Shown here one piece after another: positions 48,490 to 59,533 of a stretch of 64,000 nucleotides of DNA; within the stretch, counting starts at the first letter, position 1; each line of letters starts with the position of its first letter. This DNA comes from Tautonia sp040717455 (GTDB lineage: Bacteria; Planctomycetota; Planctomycetia; Isosphaerales; Isosphaeraceae). The stretch spans positions 1 through 64,000 of the forward strand of contig NZ_JBFEFH010000022.1 in NCBI RefSeq assembly GCF_040717455.1, in the 5' to 3' direction. Made by a program: the position numbers and the translations under genes. The notes beneath the pieces were generated by a model. It was not told the DNA's origin. It saw only the letters and a list, made by a program, of their open reading frames with translations, and searched no databases.

Positions 48490-49599
48490 TCAGGATCGGG
48501 GGCGGTGGTAGAAGGGCAGTTGAACGACCTCGGCCGGCTCGCGATTGCCGCGGATCTCGACCGCAAGCGCGGTGCCGATCGGAGGGGCCTCGGGGGTGAC
48601 GATCGCCATGGCGAGGCTCTGCTGCAAGGTCGGGGCGAACGTCCCGGAGGTGACGGTGCCGATCAGGGTGTCGCCCTGCAGGACCCCGCAGCCCTGGCGG
48701 GCGATCCGGCGGCCGGGGAGCTTCAGTCCGATCCGGGCGGAGCCGGGGTCGCCCTTGAGGCGGGCGAGGGCGTCTCGGCCGACGAAGTCTCCCTTGTCGA
48801 GCTTCACGAACGGGGCGAGGCCGGCGGCGAAGGGATTGACCGACTCGCTCAGCTCGTGGCCGTAGAGGGGCATGGCGGCCTCGAAGCGGAGGGTGTCCCG
48901 GGCGCCGAGGCCGCAGGGGCGGATGCCGCGATTGAGGCCGCGTTCGAGCAGTTCGAGCCAGACGGCCTCGGCCACGTCGCGGTGGACGATCAGCTCGAAG
49001 CCGTCCTCGCCGGTGTAGCCGGTCCGGCTGACCGAGGCGCCGGTGCCGAGCACCTGGCCGGGGGTGTGGCTGTAGTACGCCTGGTCCGAGAGGCGGGGGC
49101 CCTCGAACACCTCCTGGAGGGTCGGCAGGGCGGCCGGGCCCTGGATGGCGATCATGGCGGTGTCGAGGGTCGAGTCGGCCATGGTCGCATCGAACGAGCC
49201 GCGGTGCTGCTCGAACTGCTCGACCACGCGGAGGCGGTTCGAGGCGTTGCAGACGAGGCCGTAGGCGTCCCCTTCGGTCAGGTGGTAGACGAGGACGTCG
49301 TCGAGGATCCCCCCCTCGTCGTCGCAGACGAGGCTGTACTGGATGCGGCCGGGGGCGAGGCGGGCCGCGTCGTTGGTCGTCACGCGCTGGAGCCAGGCCA
49401 GGGCGTCGGGGCCGTCGAAGCGGAGGCGGCCCATGTGGCTGATGTCGAACAGGCCGACGTGCCGGCGCACGGCCTGGTGCTCCTCGGCGATGCTGGAGTA
49501 CTGGACCGGCATCGCCCAGCCGCCGAACTCGACCAGCCGGCCGCCATGGGCCTTGTGCCAGTCGTACAGGGGGGTCTTCAATAGTTCGACGGTGGACAT
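48490..49599 (-). CDS. gcvT: Aminomethyltransferase (glycine cleavage T protein)
   Basis: GcvT releases ammonia and transfers the one-carbon unit from GcvH to tetrahydrofolate. The 369-residue protein begins with LLKTPLYDWHKAHGGRLVEFGGWAMP and has HVGLFDISHMGRL, QRVTTNDAARL, RTGYTGEDGFEL, GARDTLRFEAAMPLYGHEL and the GTVTSGTFAPTL segment, all in family order. ATG 49599 gives the standard N-terminus. It is the first gene of the glycine cleavage run on this strand. Confidence 0.97.
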   Translation of the reverse strand: MSTVELLKTPLYDWHKAHGGRLVEFGGWAMPVQYSSIAEEHQAVRRHVGLFDISHMGRLRFDGPDALAWLQRVTTNDAARLAPGRIQYSLVCDDEGGILDDVLVYHLTEGDAYGLVCNASNRLRVVEQFEQHRGSFDATMADSTLDTAMIAIQGPAALPTLQEVFEGPRLSDQAYYSHTPGQVLGTGASVSRTGYTGEDGFELIVHRDVAEAVWLELLERGLNRGIRPCGLGARDTLRFEAAMPLYGHELSESVNPFAAGLAPFVKLDKGDFVGRDALARLKGDPGSARIGLKLPGRRIARQGCGVLQGDTLIGTVTSGTFAPTLQQSLAMAIVTPEAPPIGTALAVEIRGNREPAEVVQLPFYHRPRS

Positions 49600-49754
49600 C
49601 GGGGGCAGAACCTCAACCAAAAAACGGGGATCAGCGCGCGGACGGATCGCGGCCGATGAGCAACCGCGTTTCAACACGGCCGGGTCCGGTTTGGGGCGAT
49701 TCTAGCGAAGCCGGCCGCCCGGCGACAACCGCGCGTCGGCCAGGCCCGGGCCGG

Positions 49755-50849
49755 TCAGGACGAGGAGGCGTCGATCTGGTACTTCCGGACCTTCTCCGGA
49801 TCGACCTCGATGCCGAGGCCCGGCGCCTCGGGGACCTTCATCCGGCCCGACTCGATGGCGAACGGGTGGGTGATGACGTCGTCGATCAGCCCGTAATAGG
49901 TGCAATCGTTCGCCATCGGGAAGTTCGGCGTGCTGGCGGCCAGGTGGAGCATGGCGGCGGTCTTCGGCCCGAGGTCGTGCGAGCAGTGGACGACGCAAGG
50001 CACCCCGGCCGACGCGGCCACCTCGGCCACGAGCTTCGTGGCCCAGATGCCGCCGCACTGATAGGTGTCGGGCAGGAGCACGTCGGCCGCCTGTTTGTCG
50101 AGGATCGTACGCACGCGGGCCAGGGTCGTGACCGACTCGTTCAGGGCCAAGGGGGTCGAGGTCAGCCCCCGGATGCGGGCCGAGTCGTCGATCAGGTCCT
50201 CGGGCATCGGCTGCTCGAAGTACTGGAGGCGGTACGGTTCGAGGTCCTTCGCGAGCTGCTCGCAGACCTCGGGGGAGTAGCCGGTATTGGGGTCGATCCG
50301 CAGCTCCAGGCGGTCGCCGACGGCGTCTCGGATGCCGCGGACCATCGCCAGGTCTTCCTCGGGGTCGCGTCCGGCCTTGGTCTTGAGGGTCGAGAAGCCC
50401 ATCTCGACGTAGAGCTTCGCGATCTCGCCGGCGCGCTCGTACGACTGGATCCCCATGCAGGCGGCCAGCTCGACCTCGCGGCGGTACGGGCCGCCGAGCA
50501 GGCGGAACAGGGGCAAGGCGTAGATCTTCCCGGTCAGGTCCCAGAGGGCCATCTCGACGGCGCTCTGGATATAGATGTGGTCGAACTGGAGATCCTCGTA
50601 CACCGCCATGAGGTTCGTGGGGTCCATCCCCAGCAGCATCGGGCGCAGCCCCTCGGCCTCCCGCCCGGTGAGCGGGGTGCCGAGGTAGACCTGGGGGGTT
50701 TCTCCCCAGCCTTCGAGCCCGGTGTCGGTCTCCAGGCGGATCAGGATGGAGAAGGTGGACGACGCCCCCCGGTACCGGCTGTGATAGGGGGCGATCGGCG
50801 GCTTCTGCGGCACCTCGACGGAGAACGAATCGACTCGGGCGATTTTCAT
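49755..50849 (-). CDS. Enolase-superfamily enzyme (mandelate racemase/MLE type)
   Basis: The 364-residue protein has the capping domain start MKIARVDSFSVEVPQKPP, the Lys-x-Lys pair LKTKAG, and metal ligands D in RIDPNTGY, E in YFEQPMPE and N/E in LALNESV. The N at the third ligand position and the H in VVHCSHDLGPKTAAM recall glucarate-dehydratase-like members, where an Asp-His dyad acts with the Lys. It probably dehydrates or epimerises a sugar acid, but substrate assignment by eye is not safe. It stands alone, divergent from the PQQ-propeller operon. Confidence 0.87.
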   Translation of the reverse strand: MKIARVDSFSVEVPQKPPIAPYHSRYRGASSTFSILIRLETDTGLEGWGETPQVYLGTPLTGREAEGLRPMLLGMDPTNLMAVYEDLQFDHIYIQSAVEMALWDLTGKIYALPLFRLLGGPYRREVELAACMGIQSYERAGEIAKLYVEMGFSTLKTKAGRDPEEDLAMVRGIRDAVGDRLELRIDPNTGYSPEVCEQLAKDLEPYRLQYFEQPMPEDLIDDSARIRGLTSTPLALNESVTTLARVRTILDKQAADVLLPDTYQCGGIWATKLVAEVAASAGVPCVVHCSHDLGPKTAAMLHLAASTPNFPMANDCTYYGLIDDVITHPFAIESGRMKVPEAPGLGIEVDPEKVRKYQIDASSS

Positions 50850-51163
50850 CGGGCGAATTCCCTCGAAGGGCCTGGCGATCGACGTTCGGGGGCCGGCTCG
50901 GATCGGCTCGGGGCGATCATACGAGGTGGGGTCGATCGGGTCGAGCGGTGAGCCGCCTCGTCGATTTCGGACGCGGGCGAGGGCGATCCCCCCCGACCAT
51001 GCGTGCAAGGAAATCCGAAAGAATTCACTTGCTCCCCCCGGGGCGACCTCGATACAACAGGCATGTCTTGAGCCTTCATGAGTGTGTGTCCATCTGGGGA
51101 AGCCTCGTGATTCGACGACTCCGGCTCCGTTGGCCTCGGACGGTCGATCGCTTCCGAATCGGG
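50850..51163. other. Divergent promoter region
   Basis: The 314 bases separate two divergent genes. A less GC-rich island at 51000-51110 holds a candidate rightward promoter. An alternative GTG start for the PQQ protein lies at 51107, with GGGGAAG before it. No other feature is seen. Confidence 0.4.
51029..51057 (+). promoter_or_regulatory. Candidate promoter of the PQQ-SIMPL-MoxR operon
   Basis: TTGCTC at 51029-51034 and ATACAA at 51052-51057 are separated by 17 bases, and an A-rich stretch lies upstream. The elements are imperfect matches to sigma-70 boxes; position before a nine-gene-long run supports the call. Confidence 0.35.
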
Positions 51164-53341
51164 ATGACGGCCCGACGCCCCGCCCGGGCCTTGGCTTTGG
51201 CAATGGCAGGGGTGCTCACCTCGGGGCTTGGGTTCGGCCCGGAGCGGGCAATCGGCCAGGTCATGCCCATGCCCGTCCCCGTGATGGACGTGGCGGTTGC
51301 GCGGTCCTCGAACGAGGAGCCGGGGCGGCCGATCCAGCTCCCGCCGGCCTCGACCGAGGTGAAGGAGGCGTTCGAGGACTTCGAGCGGTTCGCCCGCCGG
51401 TCGGCCTGGGAGCGGGCCTTCAAGGCGATCGACGGCATCCCCGACGACCAGAACGCGCGGTTCGTCGATCGCGACGACGGGTTCATCACCCGGGTCTCGG
51501 AACGCAGGCGAGGCGTGCTGGCGGGCCTCCCCCCCGAGGGGCGCGAGGCCTACCGCCTGTTCGCCGACGCCGAGGCCCGGCAATTGCTCGACCGGGCCGC
51601 CGGCGAGGCGGAGCAGGAGACCCTCGAACGGCTCTTCGCCGCGTACTTCCTCACCTCGAGCGGGGACGATGCCGCCGACCGGCTGGGCGACCTCCGCTTC
51701 GAGCAAGGGCGGTTCGACCAGGCGGCCGAGTGCTGGCTGGCCATCCTCCGCGAGTACCCTGATTCGGACCTGCCGCCGGCCCAGGTCGCCGTGAAGGCGG
51801 CCTTGGCCCTGCACCGGGCCGGCCGGGCCTCGGAGGTGGACGAGCTGCGACAGGAGATCCGGGGGCGGTACGCCGGCGAGGAGGTCGTCATCGGCGGATC
51901 GAGCGTCGATCCCATCGCCTTCCTCGATCGGGCCACCTCGGAGGCGGGGGGGGGAGCCTCGGAACGCCCGCCCTCCACCGCAGCCGATCAGGCCGCCCCG
52001 GTGCTGGGGGAGGCGGCAGAGGCGGCCTGGCAGATCCGGTTCGGCGACTCGGTCGTCGCCGGGATGTCGGAGCAGGAAGAGCAGCAGTGGCAGGCCAACC
52101 CGTTCAGCCGCGTCGTCCCGGGCACGGCGACGGACGAGACCCGGCTGTTCGTGAATTACCTCGGTTATGTCTTCGCGGTCGATTTGACGACCGGCAAGCT
52201 GCTCTGGCGGACGGCGCCGTTCCACGACCTGAACACGGCCCTCTCGCAGAATCAGAGCCGGATGCTCGACCCGACGCGCTACCTGGTGGCCGTGGCGGGG
52301 GATCGGTTGCTCTGCCTGGAACGGGATCTGCGCGACCAGAGCTACAATGCGCCGTTCCGCCTGGTTTGCCGCCGAGCGGACTCGGGAGAGGTGGCCTGGC
52401 AAGCGTCCGATCAGCCGGAGATGAGCGGGCTCGAACCGATCGGCCCCCCCCTGCCCGCCGGCGATTGGGTGTTCGTCGTCGCCAGGTCGGCGATGAACCA
52501 GCAGCCGCAGCAGGGGCCGGGGCTCTTCGTGCTGGCGATCGAGGCGGCGAGCGGCGCGATCCTCTGGAAGACCGAGGTCGGCACGCTCCGGCAGGACCAG
52601 CAGCGGATGTATTACGGCATGCCGTTCCAGGAGGCCCAGCCGCAGCTCGTGCGCCGCGGGGGGGCGGTCTTCCTCGACTCGCACGCGGGCGTCGTCGCGC
52701 GGCTCGACGCCGAGACCGGGGAGCTGGCCTGGGGCTATGCGTATGAGACCGAGCCGGTCTCGGGATCGGGCGGCCGGGTCTTCGTGTCTTCGAATCGCGT
52801 GCCCGACCCGGAAACCGTCGCAGGCCGCCCGGTCGAAGTGGGCGGGGCCCTCGTGGTCAAGGGGGCGAAGTCGGCCCGGATCGTGGCCATCGACCCGGAC
52901 CGGATGACCCTGCGCTGGGATCGACCGATGGCCAAGTCGGCCCGATTACTCGGGGCGGTGGGCAACCTGATCATCCTCGGCGGGCCGGAGGTCGATGCGC
53001 TCGACGCGGATTCTCAGGATCTCCGGTGGTCGGTCCGCCTGCCCGGTGGTAGCTACGACGGCCGGCCGATCCTCCGGGACGACGGCATCTGGCACCTGAC
53101 CCCCCGGGGGATCTTCGAGCTGGACCCGCAGACCGGCCGCGTGCGGCGCATCGTCCGGGGAGCGGACACCGGGGCGATCGGCGGCGACCTCCTGCTGACC
53201 GACCGCTGGCTGATCGCGGTCTCGAACCGGACGATCACGGCCTACGAGCGTCGCCCCGGGCGGGGAGATCTCGACTCGAACCGCGACGACGACAACGCAA
53301 ACGACGACTCGCGGACCACGACCGACGAAGGAGAGCAGTGA
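51164..53341 (+). CDS. Secreted PQQ-like beta-propeller protein with TPR region
   Basis: The 725-residue protein has a signal peptide (RRPARALALAMAGVLTSGLGFG). Residues 70-260 are helical with a TPR-like segment (FEQGRFDQAAECWLAILREYPDSD). The C-terminal two thirds hold PQQ-type propeller repeats: GYVFAVDLTTGKLLWRT, LFVLAIEAASGAILWKTEVG and VVARLDAETGELAWGY. These are structural repeats; PQQ binding is not implied. It ends in an Asp/Glu-rich tail. The SIMPL gene starts two bases after the stop, so they are co-transcribed. GTG 51107 is an alternative start that would add 19 residues. Confidence 0.85.
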   Translation: MTARRPARALALAMAGVLTSGLGFGPERAIGQVMPMPVPVMDVAVARSSNEEPGRPIQLPPASTEVKEAFEDFERFARRSAWERAFKAIDGIPDDQNARFVDRDDGFITRVSERRRGVLAGLPPEGREAYRLFADAEARQLLDRAAGEAEQETLERLFAAYFLTSSGDDAADRLGDLRFEQGRFDQAAECWLAILREYPDSDLPPAQVAVKAALALHRAGRASEVDELRQEIRGRYAGEEVVIGGSSVDPIAFLDRATSEAGGGASERPPSTAADQAAPVLGEAAEAAWQIRFGDSVVAGMSEQEEQQWQANPFSRVVPGTATDETRLFVNYLGYVFAVDLTTGKLLWRTAPFHDLNTALSQNQSRMLDPTRYLVAVAGDRLLCLERDLRDQSYNAPFRLVCRRADSGEVAWQASDQPEMSGLEPIGPPLPAGDWVFVVARSAMNQQPQQGPGLFVLAIEAASGAILWKTEVGTLRQDQQRMYYGMPFQEAQPQLVRRGGAVFLDSHAGVVARLDAETGELAWGYAYETEPVSGSGGRVFVSSNRVPDPETVAGRPVEVGGALVVKGAKSARIVAIDPDRMTLRWDRPMAKSARLLGAVGNLIILGGPEVDALDADSQDLRWSVRLPGGSYDGRPILRDDGIWHLTPRGIFELDPQTGRVRRIVRGADTGAIGGDLLLTDRWLIAVSNRTITAYERRPGRGDLDSNRDDDNANDDSRTTTDEGEQ

Positions 53342-53342
53342 G

Positions 53343-54233
53343 ATGCGGACAACGCGATCGGCCGTGACGGCCGGGATCCTCCTCGTCCTCGGCGCGGGGA
53401 TGCCGGCGACTCGCGACGCCCTCGGCCAGGTGGTGACGACGCCGAGCACCCAGGCGGCCGAGAACATCGAGGGGATCACCGTCTCGGGCAAGGCGACCAC
53501 CTACGCCCGGCCCGACCTGATGGAGATCGACCTGCAGGTCTCCTCGGCCTCGGAGCTGACCGCCGACGCGATCGTCAAATACCGGGACGCCAAGGCGAGG
53601 ATCGAGGAGGCGTTCGAGAACCTGAAGCTCGACCAGGTCGCCATCGAGGAGCGCGGGTTGCTCGTCGACCAGAAGGGGCCGACGCCGAACCAGTACGGCG
53701 GGATCGACCCCCGGGCGACCCTGAGCGCCAAGCCCGAGGTGCAGCTCTCCCGGAAGCTCGTCGTCCGCTGCTCCGGGATCGAAGGACGCGACGAGGAGGA
53801 ACTGTTGCAGCTCGTCGCCCGCTTGCTCGACGTGGCGCAGGATGCCGGAGGGACGGTCGGCCCCCCGCCGGGCGTGAACCCGTATCAATATAGCGGCCGG
53901 GGGATCGACCTGAATCTCGTCCGGTTCATCGTCGAGGACTTCGGCGCGGTCGAGGACCAGGCGTACGAGGCCGCCGTGGCCGACGCCCGGAGCCGGGCCG
54001 ATCGCCTCGCCCGCCTGAGCGGGGCGGAGCTGGGTCCGATCGTCGCCATCCAGGAGGTTTCCAGGCCGGGCGACCCCGTCGCCAACGTCCCCCGCGTGGT
54101 GATGCCGAACGAGGAACCGCCGCAGGCCGGGCGGCTGGAATCGACCCGCTTACAGGAGATCCCCGTGCGGGTCGAGGTGCTCGTCCGGTTCCAGCTCCGA
54201 CCGACCCCGGACGAGGGGGCCGGCACCCCATGA
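53343..54233 (+). CDS. Secreted SIMPL (DUF541) domain protein
   Basis: The 296-residue protein has a signal peptide (VTAGILLVLGAGMPATRDAL) and a SIMPL domain beginning with GITVSGKATTYARPDLMEIDLQVSS, the usual 'V-x-G-x-G-x-x-x-x-x-P-D' start, and continuing to ARSRADRLARLSGAELG. SIMPL proteins are periplasmic or envelope proteins of unclear activity. GGAG precedes the ATG. The stop overlaps the start of the next gene by four bases (ATGA). Confidence 0.88.
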   Translation: MRTTRSAVTAGILLVLGAGMPATRDALGQVVTTPSTQAAENIEGITVSGKATTYARPDLMEIDLQVSSASELTADAIVKYRDAKARIEEAFENLKLDQVAIEERGLLVDQKGPTPNQYGGIDPRATLSAKPEVQLSRKLVVRCSGIEGRDEEELLQLVARLLDVAQDAGGTVGPPPGVNPYQYSGRGIDLNLVRFIVEDFGAVEDQAYEAAVADARSRADRLARLSGAELGPIVAIQEVSRPGDPVANVPRVVMPNEEPPQAGRLESTRLQEIPVRVEVLVRFQLRPTPDEGAGTP

Positions 54234-55336
54234 ACCAGCGACCGCGGCATGGGCACCGCCTCCCCGTTCAACACGCCCCGGATCGCCGGGCCTTCCTCGG
54301 CCGGTGCCTGGCGGGCCTGGCCGCGGCCGGCCTGGCACGACCGCAGGCCCACGGCCAGGACCGCGGCCAGGTCCTGCCCGAGCACCTGACGCCCGAGATC
54401 CTGCGCGCCATCGAACGGGGCACCGATTACCTGGCCAACACCCAGGCCGACGACGGCTCGTGGATCATCGGCGGCGGCCAGGCGTACCCGGTGGCCATGA
54501 CCGGCCTGGCGGGGACGGCCTTCCTGGCGCACGGCGACTCGCCGACGCGGGGCCCGTACGCCAAGCACGTGCAAGGGGCGGTCGAGTTCCTCGTGCGCTG
54601 CTCCACCCCCTCGGGCCTCCTGACCGGGCCGAGCCAGGACAACGGCCAGCCGATGCACGGGCACGGCTTCGCGTTGATGTTCCTGGCGTCGGTTTATGGG
54701 ATGATTACCAAGGAATCGCTCCGCCGCGAGGTCCGCGAGGCGATCCGCAAGGCGGTGATCCTGACCGCCCGGGGGCAGAGCATCCACGGCGGCTGGACCT
54801 ACGTCCCCGGCACCGGCGACGAGGGCTCCGTGACCGTCACCCAGGTCCAGGCCCTCCGGGCGGCGCACAACGCCGGGTTCCTCGTGCCTCCGGCGGTGAT
54901 CGAGGAGGCGGGCAACTACCTGGAGAAGTGCCGGACGCCGGAGGGGGGCATCGCCTACTCGCTCGGCTCGGGGGGCGGCCCCCGCCTGCCGATCTCGGCC
55001 GCGGCGGTGGCCACCCTGTACAACTCGGGCCAGTTCGACAGCCCGATCGCCACCGATTGCCTGAAATATGTTTGGGACGCGTTCCAGGCCACCGACGCCT
55101 GGCATAAAGGAGGAGGGCACACCTATTACGCCCACCTCTACGCCGCCCAGGCGTTCTACATGGCCGGCGACGAGTACTGGGACGAGTATTTCCCCGAGAC
55201 GCGCGACCACCTGATGGGCCTCCAGGCCGAAGACGGCTCGTGGAACGGCGACGGCATCGGCGAGGTCTACGGCACCTCGATCGCCGCCATCATCCTGCAA
55301 CTCCCGTTCAAGTATCTTCCTGTCTTCCAGCGTTGA
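54230..55336 (+). CDS. Tat-exported squalene-cyclase-like (prenyltransferase-fold) protein
   Basis: The 368-residue protein carries a Tat signal (RRAFLGRCLAGLAAAGLA, Arg pair at 19-20). The rest is an alpha/alpha toroid of the squalene/oxidosqualene cyclase or prenyltransferase type with QW-like repeats: NTQADDGSWIIGGG, CRTPEGGIAYSLGS and LQAEDGSWNGDGIGEVYGTS. No DxDD acid motif of squalene-hopene cyclase is visible, so it is probably not a cyclase; such secreted members may bind a peptide or lipid. It overlaps the SIMPL gene and precedes MoxR by 33 bases. Confidence 0.85.
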   Translation: MNQRPRHGHRLPVQHAPDRRAFLGRCLAGLAAAGLARPQAHGQDRGQVLPEHLTPEILRAIERGTDYLANTQADDGSWIIGGGQAYPVAMTGLAGTAFLAHGDSPTRGPYAKHVQGAVEFLVRCSTPSGLLTGPSQDNGQPMHGHGFALMFLASVYGMITKESLRREVREAIRKAVILTARGQSIHGGWTYVPGTGDEGSVTVTQVQALRAAHNAGFLVPPAVIEEAGNYLEKCRTPEGGIAYSLGSGGGPRLPISAAAVATLYNSGQFDSPIATDCLKYVWDAFQATDAWHKGGGHTYYAHLYAAQAFYMAGDEYWDEYFPETRDHLMGLQAEDGSWNGDGIGEVYGTSIAAIILQLPFKYLPVFQR

Positions 55337-55369
55337 ACGGATCGGATTTCCGACGAAAGGGACGGCCTC

Positions 55370-56416
<1,047 letters not shown>

Positions 56417-57314
56417 CGCGATCGCCCGGATCGCCGACCTGACGCTCCGCTCCCGTCGCCTGGCCGAGGGGGCGATCAGCGGCCAGCACCGCAGCCCGTT
56501 CCTCGGCTTCAACATCGAGTTCGCCTCGTACCGCGAATACTCGCCCGGCGAGGACCTGCGGCGGCTCGACTGGCGCGTGTTCGCGCGATCGGATCGGCAC
56601 TACATCAAGCAATACGAGCAGGAGAGCAACGTCCGCGTGACCTTCGTCGTCGATGCCAGCGCCTCGATGGCGTACAAGGGGACCCGCGCGGCCCTCTCGA
56701 AGTTCGACTACGCCGCCACCCTGGTCGTCTCGCTCGCCCTGCTGCTGGTCAGGCAGCAAGACCCGGTCGGCCTGGTCCTGTTCGACGAGGAGGCGACCGA
56801 GGCCCTGCCGCCGAACGCCACCCAGGCGCAGATCGTCGCGATGACGGCCCAGCTCGAGCGCTGCGCCCCGGGCCGGACGACCGACCTCGGCGGCCTGCTC
56901 CGGTCGCTCGCCGGGCAGCTCAAACGGCGGAGCGTCGTGGTGGTGGTCTCCGACATGTTCACCGATCCCGAGCCGCTCTACGACAGCCTCAACCGCCTGC
57001 GGTTCCAGGGGCACGAGGCGCTCATCCTCCAGATCCTCGACCGCGACGAGCTGGAACTCCCATTCGACGGGCCGACGATCTTCAAAGACATCGAGGGGGA
57101 TGAAGAACTGTTCGCCGAGCCCTGGGCCTTCCGCCGCGAGTACCGCAAGGCGATGGAGGAGTTCCTGGAGAACGTCCGCCGCGAGTGCGGCCAGCGGGGC
57201 TACGACCACGTGCGGTTCGTGACCGACGAGCCGCTGGCCGACGCCCTGAGCGTCTTCCTCCACTCGCGGCTCGACGCCGATCGAGCGGCCCGACAAGGCG
57301 GGCGGGCCTGACCC

Positions 57315-59489
57315 ATGATGACCTTCCTCACCCCCCTGCTCCTCTGGGGAACCCTGCTGGGCGCCGTGCCGCTCATCATCCACCTGCTGAACCGCCGACG
57401 GTTCCGCCGCGTGGAATGGGCGCCGATGCGCCTGCTCAAGCTGACGGTCCGACGCAACCGCCGCCGGCTCCAGGTCGAACAGTGGTTGCTCTTGCTCCTG
57501 CGCATCGCCTTGCCGATCCTCCTCTTCCTCATGCTCGCCCGGCCGATCCTCGACCCGACGGGGCTGGAGGGTTGGGCCGGCCCGGGAAGCCGGACGAGCC
57601 GGATCGTGCTGGTCGATGATTCGCTGAGCATGGGATATACCGGCGACGGCCCGCCGGCCTTCCACCAGGCCCGGGAACTGGCCGCGGCGCTGCTCGCCCA
57701 GGCGAACCCGCAGGACCGCTGCTCGCTGGTGACGACCTCGATGCCCTCGGCACCCGTCCTGCTCGAAGTCGAGGGCAGCCGCCAGGACGAGCTGGCGGGC
57801 GCGGCCCTGGGGCTCTCCCCGACCGAGACGCACGCCGCCTGGCCTTCGGTGTTCGAGGCCCTCGATGGGGTCCTGGAATCGTGCGCCTTCCCGACGCGGC
57901 AACTGACGATCGTCACCGACCTCCGACGCTCCGGCTGGGACGACGGGGTCGGGCCGATCGCCCGGCAATGGCAGGAACGCGGGCTGAGCGTCCGGATCGT
58001 GGACGTGGGGGACGACGGCGATCGCGCGGGGAACCTCGCGGTGGAGGCCCTGGAACCGCTCGACCGCACGATCCTCGCCGACGCCGAGAGCCGCTGGGAG
58101 GCGACGATCCGGAACGACTCGCCCCGAGCCATCACGGGAGGATCGGCCATCCTCCACGTCGATGACGCCCCGACCGACCTCCCCCTGCCGGAGATCGCCC
58201 CCGGGTCGGTCGCCCGCGTGCCGATCACGGTGCGATTCGCCGGCCCCGGCCCGCACGACCTGTCCCTCGAATTGCCCGAGGACCCCCTGCCCGGCGACAA
58301 CCGCCGCTGGGCCGCGGTGGAGGTGAAGGAATCGCTCCGGATCCGCCTGGTCGACGGCGAACCCTCGTCGGAGCCCTTCGGCGGCGAGGTCGGATACCTG
58401 GCCGCTCCCCTCTCGATCGGGGTGGGCGAGGCAGACGCCTGGCAGGTCGAGGTGGTCCTGGAGGAGGATTTCCTCTCGAACCGGCTGGCGGATCCCGATG
58501 TGCTCATTCTCGCGAACGTCGCCGCCCCCACCCCCGAGCAGGCGGACCGGCTGATTCGGCTGGTCCGCGACGGCATGGGCCTGCTGATCTTCGCCGGCGC
58601 CCGCATGGACGTGGGGGCGTATCACGACCTGCTCGATCGCGATGGAGTCCGCCTCTTGCCGGCCCGCATGCAGGCGATGGTCGATCAGGAGATCCGGGGG
58701 ATCGTCATCGAGCCGGTCCGGCCGTCTCCGCTCGAGCCCCTGCTGGGGCTCCGGGCCTCGGCCCTGGAGCGGGTCGCGGTCCGTCAGGTCATGACGGTCG
58801 AGGAGGTGGCCGGCGACGGCGAGGGTGACGTCCGCGTGCTCGCCCGCTGGAACGACCCCGCGCGATCGCCCGCGGTCATCGAGCGGGTCGTCGGCGAGGG
58901 GCGAGTCCTGCTCTGGACGACCACGGCCGACCGCGACGGCAACGACTGGCCGGTCGAGCCGAGCTTCGTGCTGGCCATCCGCGAGGCCGTGCGGGGCACG
59001 GCGCGGGCCACCCCGCTGGCGAACATCGTGACGGCGGGCGAGCCGATCCGGAAGGTGGTCGAGACCAACCAGGAGCCGACCGACATCCGCCTCTTCCCGC
59101 CCAACGACGCCGAGCCGAGGGCGTTGTCGGCCGTCCCGCGGAACGCATCCACGGAGGATGATCCCGGCACGTCGCTGGTCATCAATGTCCCCGACACCCG
59201 CCGCGCGGGCCTCTACCGGATCACCTGGGACGAGGGGCCGATCGGCGTGCAGGACGACCTCTCGGCCGCGAACCCCGACCCACGCGAGAGCGAGCTGGGC
59301 CGGATCGGCCGCGACGAGCTGACGGAACTGCTCCGGCCCCTGACGGTCGAGGTGGCCTCGGCCCGCAGCGGGACCGATGCCCTCTCGACCCCGACCGGCC
59401 GGGAGCTCTGGCGAGCCCTCGCCTGGGGGTTGCTGGCCCTGATGATCGCCGAGCCGATGCTCACGGCCTGGATCGGCCGCTCACGTTGA
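57315..59489 (+). CDS. BatA-like membrane protein with VWA domain
   Basis: The 724-residue protein starts with the aerotolerance (BatA) N-terminal domain: FLTPLLLWGTLLGAVPLIIHLLNRRRFRRVEW, then a second membrane helix at about 57-76. A VWA domain follows with the metal site DDSLS at 101-105 (VLVDDSLSM). A beta-rich periplasmic region and a third membrane helix near the C-terminus (ALAWGLLALMIAEPMLTAW) complete it. Bat proteins work with MoxR in bacteria; the precise function in planctomycetes is unknown. Confidence 0.9.
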   Translation: MMTFLTPLLLWGTLLGAVPLIIHLLNRRRFRRVEWAPMRLLKLTVRRNRRRLQVEQWLLLLLRIALPILLFLMLARPILDPTGLEGWAGPGSRTSRIVLVDDSLSMGYTGDGPPAFHQARELAAALLAQANPQDRCSLVTTSMPSAPVLLEVEGSRQDELAGAALGLSPTETHAAWPSVFEALDGVLESCAFPTRQLTIVTDLRRSGWDDGVGPIARQWQERGLSVRIVDVGDDGDRAGNLAVEALEPLDRTILADAESRWEATIRNDSPRAITGGSAILHVDDAPTDLPLPEIAPGSVARVPITVRFAGPGPHDLSLELPEDPLPGDNRRWAAVEVKESLRIRLVDGEPSSEPFGGEVGYLAAPLSIGVGEADAWQVEVVLEEDFLSNRLADPDVLILANVAAPTPEQADRLIRLVRDGMGLLIFAGARMDVGAYHDLLDRDGVRLLPARMQAMVDQEIRGIVIEPVRPSPLEPLLGLRASALERVAVRQVMTVEEVAGDGEGDVRVLARWNDPARSPAVIERVVGEGRVLLWTTTADRDGNDWPVEPSFVLAIREAVRGTARATPLANIVTAGEPIRKVVETNQEPTDIRLFPPNDAEPRALSAVPRNASTEDDPGTSLVINVPDTRRAGLYRITWDEGPIGVQDDLSAANPDPRESELGRIGRDELTELLRPLTVEVASARSGTDALSTPTGRELWRALAWGLLALMIAEPMLTAWIGRSR

Positions 59490-59533
59490 AATTCGTTTTG
59501 GTCTCATCCGATCCTCTTTGATCCGACGCCACC

